From an uncultured Acetatifactor sp. (lineage in GTDB: Bacteria; Bacillota; Clostridia; Lachnospirales; Lachnospiraceae): a stretch of 26,385 nt of DNA. Position numbers and translations under genes: made by a program. This document shows positions 21,963 through 26,385 of this stretch, piece after piece. The stretch's first letter is position 1. Every line of letters starts with the position of its first letter. Below the pieces are notes generated by a model that was given only the letters and a program-made list of their open reading frames with translations, searched no databases and was not told where the DNA came from. The stretch lies in the NCBI GenBank assembly GCA_910577235.1, contig CAJTMX010000045.1, positions 1 to 26,385 on the forward strand, written 5' to 3'.

Positions 21963-23072
21963 ATGGATGAACAAATTTTAGTCACCAGATCTTCCATGCC
22001 GCCCTATGAGGAATACATAGAGGCGATCAAGCCTTTGTGGGATACACATTGGCTGACCAACATGGGAGTTTATCACAGTGAATTGGAAGAAAAACTCAAG
22101 GGTTATCTGGATGTGCCGGAGCTCTCACTTATGGTGAACGGGCATATGGCGCTGGAAATGACGATTCAGGCCTTTGGTTTTCCGGAGGGCAGCGAGGTGA
22201 TCACCACACCTTTCACTTTTATCTCCACCACCCACGCAATAGTAAGAAATCATCTAAAGCCGGTGTTCTGCGATGTAAAAGAGGAAGACGGGACCATAGA
22301 TGAGACCAAGATTGAAGATCTGATAACCGAGCGCACAGTGGCCATACTTCCCGTACATGTATATGGAAATGTATGCAATGTGGAGGCTATCGAACGTATC
22401 GCTAACAAGTATGATCTGAGAGTCATATACGATGCGGCTCACGCGTTCAGTGTGGCTTATAAGGGAAAGGGGATTGGAAATTATGGGGATGCCTCTATTT
22501 TCAGTTTCCACGCTACCAAGGTTTTCAACACGATAGAAGGCGGAGCGGTCACTTTCCGGGAGCCCAGGATATATGACAAGCTGTACAATCTGAAAAATTT
22601 TGGGATACGCGGGGAGGAGATTGTCAGCGATGTAGGGGCGAACGCAAAAATGAATGAATTTTGCGCCATTATGGGCCTGCTCAACCTAAAACGGACGGAT
22701 TATGCTATTCAGGAGAGAAAAAAGAGGTATGACTATTATACCCAATGTCTGGAGGATGTGGAGGGGCTCAGATTTCTGCGTCAAAAGGGGGTTGCTACGG
22801 ATAATTATGCCTACCTTCCTGTTTTAGTGGGGGAGGGATACGGTAGGACAAGGGATGAGCTATACGACATCTTGCGGGAGAACGGCATATACACGAGAAA
22901 ATATTTTTATCCGCTCACATCGGATCAGGCATGCTTTAAGAATAAGTTCAAAAAAATGAACCTTAAGACCGCAAGGAAACTGGCGAATGAGGTTATGGTG
23001 CTGCCGCTGTACGAAGATCTGGCGATGGAAAGCGTCAGCAAGATATGTGGGATAATAAGGGCAAACGGATGA
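21963..23072 (+). CDS. DegT/DnrJ/EryC1/StrS sugar aminotransferase, VioA-like
   Basis: A 369-aa PLP-dependent nucleotide-sugar aminotransferase. The PLP lysine is K186 in SFHATKVFNTIEGG; DAAHAF with Asp157 contacts the pyridine nitrogen; the N-terminus (VTRSSMPPYEEYIEAIKPLW, then WLTNMGVYHSELE) and PFTFISTTHAI are typical of the VioA/FdtB-type branch that aminates dTDP-4-keto-6-deoxy sugars. The likely product is a nucleotide-linked amino sugar such as dTDP-viosamine, but the sugar is an inference from resemblance. No 4,6-dehydratase is in the window, so the keto-sugar must come from genes outside it. The ribosome binding site is GGGAGAG about 8 bp upstream of the ATG. This would supply the amine that the GNAT-like enzymes acylate. 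Confidence 0.9.
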   Translation: MDEQILVTRSSMPPYEEYIEAIKPLWDTHWLTNMGVYHSELEEKLKGYLDVPELSLMVNGHMALEMTIQAFGFPEGSEVITTPFTFISTTHAIVRNHLKPVFCDVKEEDGTIDETKIEDLITERTVAILPVHVYGNVCNVEAIERIANKYDLRVIYDAAHAFSVAYKGKGIGNYGDASIFSFHATKVFNTIEGGAVTFREPRIYDKLYNLKNFGIRGEEIVSDVGANAKMNEFCAIMGLLNLKRTDYAIQERKKRYDYYTQCLEDVEGLRFLRQKGVATDNYAYLPVLVGEGYGRTRDELYDILRENGIYTRKYFYPLTSDQACFKNKFKKMNLKTARKLANEVMVLPLYEDLAMESVSKICGIIRANG

Positions 23073-23087
23073 GGGATGGGAGATAAC

Positions 23088-24254
23088 ATGAAAGTTTCAA
23101 AACGTATAACAAGGATAGAACCGTCACTGACAAGGAAGATGTTTAATCTGGCCCAAAATTTTGACGATGTCATCGATTTGACGTTAGGGGACCCGGACAT
23201 GGCCCCTCCCGAGGAACTGCGCAGGGCGGCGTCCCGGGCCATGGAAGAAAACAGGATACATTATTCAGCCAATGCGGGATTGCCGCAGGCGAGACAGGCA
23301 GTTTCCAAAAAGATAGCGGAAGTGTGGGGACAGGAGTGCCCTCCGGAAAATATCGCTATTACAGTGGGTGGCATGGAAGCACTGTTTCTGTCGCTCTACT
23401 GTATGATCGACGAGGGGGATGAGGTTATCGTATTTGCCCCCTATTACATCAATTACCTGCAGATGATCGAGCTGTGCGGCGGCAAGCCAGTGGTGGTAAA
23501 CGCTTATGACACGGAGAAGGGCCTGTATGTCCGCAGAGAGGAGATAGAAGCGGCTGTGACTGACAGGACCATTGCCGTCATTGTCAATTCGCCCAACAAT
23601 CCTACGGGGGATGTGTTTAGCAGGGAGATACTGCGGGATATTGCCGCCGTGGCCCAGGCCCATGATCTTGCCATTATCTCGGATGAGGTTTATCGCACGC
23701 TAATCTATGACGGGAGAGCGCATGAGAGTGTGCTGCAGTTCCCGGAGGCGGCAGGCAGGACCTTGGTGGTTGACAGCATGTCAAAGGAATACAGTATGAC
23801 GGGCTGGCGGATCGGGTTTGCCTTTGGGCCGGGGGAGATCATAGCCAATATGGTAAAGATGCAGGAAAATGTAGCGGCCTGCGCCAATGTGGCCTCTCAG
23901 TATGCCCTTGTGGAAGCTTATGGAGGAAAGGTGCAGAATCAATTTATCGTGGATGAATTCCGAAAGAGAAGGGATTATCTGTATGGAGCGATGTCAGAGA
24001 TAAAATGGCTGCGAGTGCAGAAACCCAAGGCTACGTTCTACATGTTTGCGGATATTTCAAAGACAGGGTACCGATCGGAGGAGTTTGCATATAAGCTCCT
24101 GGAGGACGTCCATGTGGCGGTAGTTCCCGGGGTGGTATACGGCCAGGCATATGACAGTTATATAAGGGTGGCATTCACAAGAAAGGTAGAGACGCTTGAG
24201 AAAGCGGTAGAAAGGTTTCATACATTTTTTTGCAACTTGGAGAAAGGCCGGTAA
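23088..24254 (+). CDS. Class I/II (aspartate aminotransferase-fold) PLP aminotransferase
   Basis: A 388-aa fold-type I aminotransferase. Landmarks: LTLGDPDMAPPEE at the N-terminus, SPNNPTG (168-174) contacting PLP, SDEVYR (198-203), PLP lysine K233 in DSMSKEYSMTGWRIGF, and the substrate-carboxylate Arg in YIRVAFTR near the C-terminus. It transfers an amino group between an amino acid and a keto acid; the substrate is not evident. In this setting it may make the amino acid that ligase 1 or the ATP-grasp ligases use. The frame opens with ATG 23076, but GGGAG five bases before ATG 23088 makes the latter the start. It shares one base with the start of the following ATP-grasp gene (TAATG), so the two are coupled. 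Confidence 0.9.
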   Translation: MKVSKRITRIEPSLTRKMFNLAQNFDDVIDLTLGDPDMAPPEELRRAASRAMEENRIHYSANAGLPQARQAVSKKIAEVWGQECPPENIAITVGGMEALFLSLYCMIDEGDEVIVFAPYYINYLQMIELCGGKPVVVNAYDTEKGLYVRREEIEAAVTDRTIAVIVNSPNNPTGDVFSREILRDIAAVAQAHDLAIISDEVYRTLIYDGRAHESVLQFPEAAGRTLVVDSMSKEYSMTGWRIGFAFGPGEIIANMVKMQENVAACANVASQYALVEAYGGKVQNQFIVDEFRKRRDYLYGAMSEIKWLRVQKPKATFYMFADISKTGYRSEEFAYKLLEDVHVAVVPGVVYGQAYDSYIRVAFTRKVETLEKAVERFHTFFCNLEKGR

Positions 24255-25456
24255 TGATGAAAAGGATACTTATGTTAGGGGGTTCGACTTCACAGGTCTG
24301 CGCTATAAAAAAAGCGCAGTCCATGGGGCATTATGTGATTATTTGCGATTATCTGCCTGACAATCCCGGACAATATGTGGCAGATGAATTTTATCAGGTG
24401 AGCACCACAGATAAGGATGCTGTATTAGAGTTGGCGCAAAGACTGAATCTGGACGCGGTGGTCTGTTACGCATCGGACCCGGCGGCGCCCACGGCGGCCT
24501 ATGTGTGTGAAAAGCTGGGATTTCCCACCAATCCATACAAATCGGTGGAGATATTGACCAATAAGGATTCCTTCCGGCAGTATCTGGCCGAACATGGCTT
24601 TTGCACACCTGCGGCTTACTATTTTGATACCTTTGAGGACATGTTGGCCGACTGCGGAAAGTTTGAGTACCCTGTCATGGTGAAACCGGTGGACAGCTCC
24701 GGCAGCAAGGGGATCAATAAGGTATATGACCAAGGACAGCTTAAATACGCCTTTGAGGACGCGATGAAATATTCCAGATGCGGTAGGGTCATCGTAGAGA
24801 AATTCATCAACAAAAAGGGCTACCAGATATCCAGCGACGGATTTGCAGTGGACGGCATATTAAAATTCAGATGCTTTGCCAATGAGTTTTATTCGGATAA
24901 TGGGATAAAGGAGTATGTCCCGCTGGGGGAATGCTGGCCCAGTGTGCTGGATAAGGATGTACAGGACAGGGTCCACGCGGAACTACAGCGGCTGATCACT
25001 TCGCTTGGAATGAGAACAGGGGCCTACAATATCGAGGTAGTGATCGATGAGAACGACGATATATATATTATGGAGCTGGGGGCGAGGAACGGCGGAAGTC
25101 TGATTCCCCAGATCACCCAGTATGCCACAGGGGTGGACCTGGTAGAATACACTATAAAGGCGGCGCTGGGGGAGGACTGCTCTGACCTGACGATGAAGGA
25201 GCCCAGCGGGTTTTGGTCCAACTATATGGTTCACAGCACTAAGAGCGGGAAACTTGTGCGGGTTTCTCTGGCAGATGAAATAAAGGACAATTTGGTGGAA
25301 TATCAGACGGATTTCAAAGAGGGAGACCAGGTACAGGCGTTTGAGAACGCGGGCCATGCCCTGGGGACCATGGTATTTAGATATGACAGTATGGAAGAAA
25401 TGTTTGAGAAGATACCGCACCTGACGGATTGGGTAAGGGTGGAAGTAAACGCGTGA
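24254..25456 (+). CDS. ATP-grasp carboxylate-amine ligase 1
   Basis: A 400-aa ATP-grasp enzyme. The N-terminal preATP-grasp domain begins RILMLGGSTSQVCAIKKA with VIICDYLPDNPG; the grasp domain has MVKPVDSSGSKGINKV (nucleotide-binding Lys144 and the Ser/Gly loop), VIVEKFINKKGYQISSDG, and ELGARNGGSLIP (about 273-284) with Mg-binding Glu and Asn. Such enzymes form amide or peptide bonds via acyl-phosphates, here possibly joining an amino acid to another amine. ATG 24254 overlaps the upstream stop by one base, and a second ATG follows at 24257; either could start. A longer reading from TTG 24230 is not needed. It precedes a second ATP-grasp gene, so the two may act in sequence. Confidence 0.9.
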   Translation: MMKRILMLGGSTSQVCAIKKAQSMGHYVIICDYLPDNPGQYVADEFYQVSTTDKDAVLELAQRLNLDAVVCYASDPAAPTAAYVCEKLGFPTNPYKSVEILTNKDSFRQYLAEHGFCTPAAYYFDTFEDMLADCGKFEYPVMVKPVDSSGSKGINKVYDQGQLKYAFEDAMKYSRCGRVIVEKFINKKGYQISSDGFAVDGILKFRCFANEFYSDNGIKEYVPLGECWPSVLDKDVQDRVHAELQRLITSLGMRTGAYNIEVVIDENDDIYIMELGARNGGSLIPQITQYATGVDLVEYTIKAALGEDCSDLTMKEPSGFWSNYMVHSTKSGKLVRVSLADEIKDNLVEYQTDFKEGDQVQAFENAGHALGTMVFRYDSMEEMFEKIPHLTDWVRVEVNA

Positions 25457-25480
25457 CATAGAGGACAGGGAAAACAGGAT

Positions 25481-26371
25481 ATGAAAGTATTGGTTTTGGC
25501 AGGTGGTTTTGACCAAATTGAATTGATCAAAGAAATTAAGGCTAAGGGATGGGATGTAATCTTGGCTGATTACTATGAATCCCCTCCCGCAAAAGCGTAT
25601 GCGGATAAACATTTTCAGATCAGTACATTGGATGAAGAAAAAGTATTTGAATTGGCAAAGAAAGAAAGGGTAGATCTGATCACGACCGCTTGTACCGACC
25701 AAGCTCTCCTCACAATGGCCAGGGTATCGTCCAGATTAGGCCTGCCATCATATATTTCGGAAGAAGTAGCATTGAGAATGACAAACAAGTTCTACATGAA
25801 ACAGTGTTTCAAGGACAACGGTATTCCCACTGCCGACTTTGTACTGATCGATGACAGGGCAAAAATTGAGGACAATGTCTATGGAATAAAAAAGTTTCCG
25901 CAGATTGTAAAGCCCTGTGATTGCAACAGCTCAAAAGGCGTCACCAAAGTGACCGGAATGGACGGGCTGATCCAGGCGGCATATGGAGCATTTGAGCTGA
26001 GCCGCAGCGGTAAAATCATCATCGAAGAATATATAGAGGGCGTGGAGTTGTCCATAGACGTATGGGTTGGGAAGGATGCCGTCAAGATACTGGATATCAG
26101 TGAAACCTGTAAAATAAACGATAATAACGAATTTTTCACAATCTTCAGGAGTATTTATCCGGCAGAGCATGTCGGGATGGTGGAGGAAAAGATCAAAAAA
26201 GTCGCGGAACAAATAGCGGAGGCGTTCTCCCTAAGTGATTGCCCGATGCTTATACAGGCGCTTATTCACCAAGGCGATGTCTATGTGATAGAGGCCAGCG
26301 CGCGGATGGGCGGAGGGACAAAATATAAATATCTCAAACTTCCCACACCGATTTCGGGAATAAAGCCTTGA
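25481..26371 (+). CDS. ATP-grasp carboxylate-amine ligase 2, apparently frameshifted at its 3' end
   Basis: A second ATP-grasp protein with the same order as the previous one: VLVLAGGFDQIELIKEIK, DVILADYYESPPAKAY, QIVKPCDCNSSKGVTKV (Lys144 and loop), IIIEEYIEGVELSIDV and EASARMGGGTKYKYL (about 272-286). The frame stops at 26371 after 296 aa, about 100 aa short of its 400-aa neighbour. At the same point the -1 frame stays open to the window's end and reads TDFGNKALINAG, which matches the VDLVEYTIKAALG stretch of ligase 1. A one-base deletion, or a sequencing error, near 26335-26350 is the simplest explanation. The Mg-binding residues lie before the break, but the last structural part would be lost. 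Confidence 0.82.
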   Translation: MKVLVLAGGFDQIELIKEIKAKGWDVILADYYESPPAKAYADKHFQISTLDEEKVFELAKKERVDLITTACTDQALLTMARVSSRLGLPSYISEEVALRMTNKFYMKQCFKDNGIPTADFVLIDDRAKIEDNVYGIKKFPQIVKPCDCNSSKGVTKVTGMDGLIQAAYGAFELSRSGKIIIEEYIEGVELSIDVWVGKDAVKILDISETCKINDNNEFFTIFRSIYPAEHVGMVEEKIKKVAEQIAEAFSLSDCPMLIQALIHQGDVYVIEASARMGGGTKYKYLKLPTPISGIKP

Positions 26372-26385
26372 TAAATGCCGGTTGG

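Noticed and set aside
8084..26385. A pseudaminic/legionaminic acid flagellin pathway
   Set aside because: No NeuB/PseI-like synthase, PseB/PseC set, CMP-sugar synthetase or Maf-type transferase is encoded here.

Overview
The window looks like a chromosomal segment of a motile Clostridia member, most likely Lachnospiraceae. This rests on strong AGGAGG-type ribosome binding sites, intermediate GC by eye, a short clostridial flagellin, sigma-28 (SigD/FliA) promoters, and LicD/CgeB-like/ATP-grasp surface-glycan genes of the kind found in that family. All convincing genes lie on the + strand. I see no rRNA, tRNA, CRISPR array, insertion sequence or replication origin.

Layout. (1) 1-1123: two tandem paralogous XRE-type regulators, the second broken by a frameshift. 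(2) 1124-2324: the flagellin gene, with two near-identical sigma-28 promoters, a long GGA-rich leader containing a CsrA-type hairpin next to the ribosome binding site, and a strong terminator. (3) 2351-7907: three LicD-family proteins that share an extra C-terminal domain, with a CgeB-like (DUF3880-type) glycosyltransferase between them. (4) 7908-8083: a promoter region with a sigma-A-like site and a third sigma-28-like site. (5) 8084-19988: a putative beta-propeller protein followed by three cassettes, each built on a small carrier protein plus an adenylate-forming ligase: GNAT/ACP/ligase/PLP decarboxylase/GNAT/GNAT; ACP/ligase/GNAT; ACP/SDR/ligase. (6) 19990-26385: a Rossmann-glycosyltransferase fusion, a VioA-like DegT sugar aminotransferase, a class I/II aminotransferase and two ATP-grasp ligases. 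The second ligase appears frameshifted at the right edge.

How they may work together (inference): the position behind flagellin and the sigma-28-like promoters suggest a flagellin glycan locus. The DegT enzyme would make an amino sugar. The ligases would load different carboxylic acids onto dedicated carrier proteins, where they could be tailored by the decarboxylase and the SDR. The GNAT-fold proteins would move the acyl or aminoacyl groups to the sugar amine. LicD proteins and glycosyltransferases would add phospho-substituents and assemble the glycan on the filament. No Maf-type transferase and no pseudaminic/legionaminic acid synthase is present, so this would differ from the best-known flagellin pathways. 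The ACP-tethered amino-acid chemistry recalls the BtrI/BtrK logic of butirosin side-chain assembly, and the sugar part recalls N-acylated viosamine on Pseudomonas syringae flagellin.
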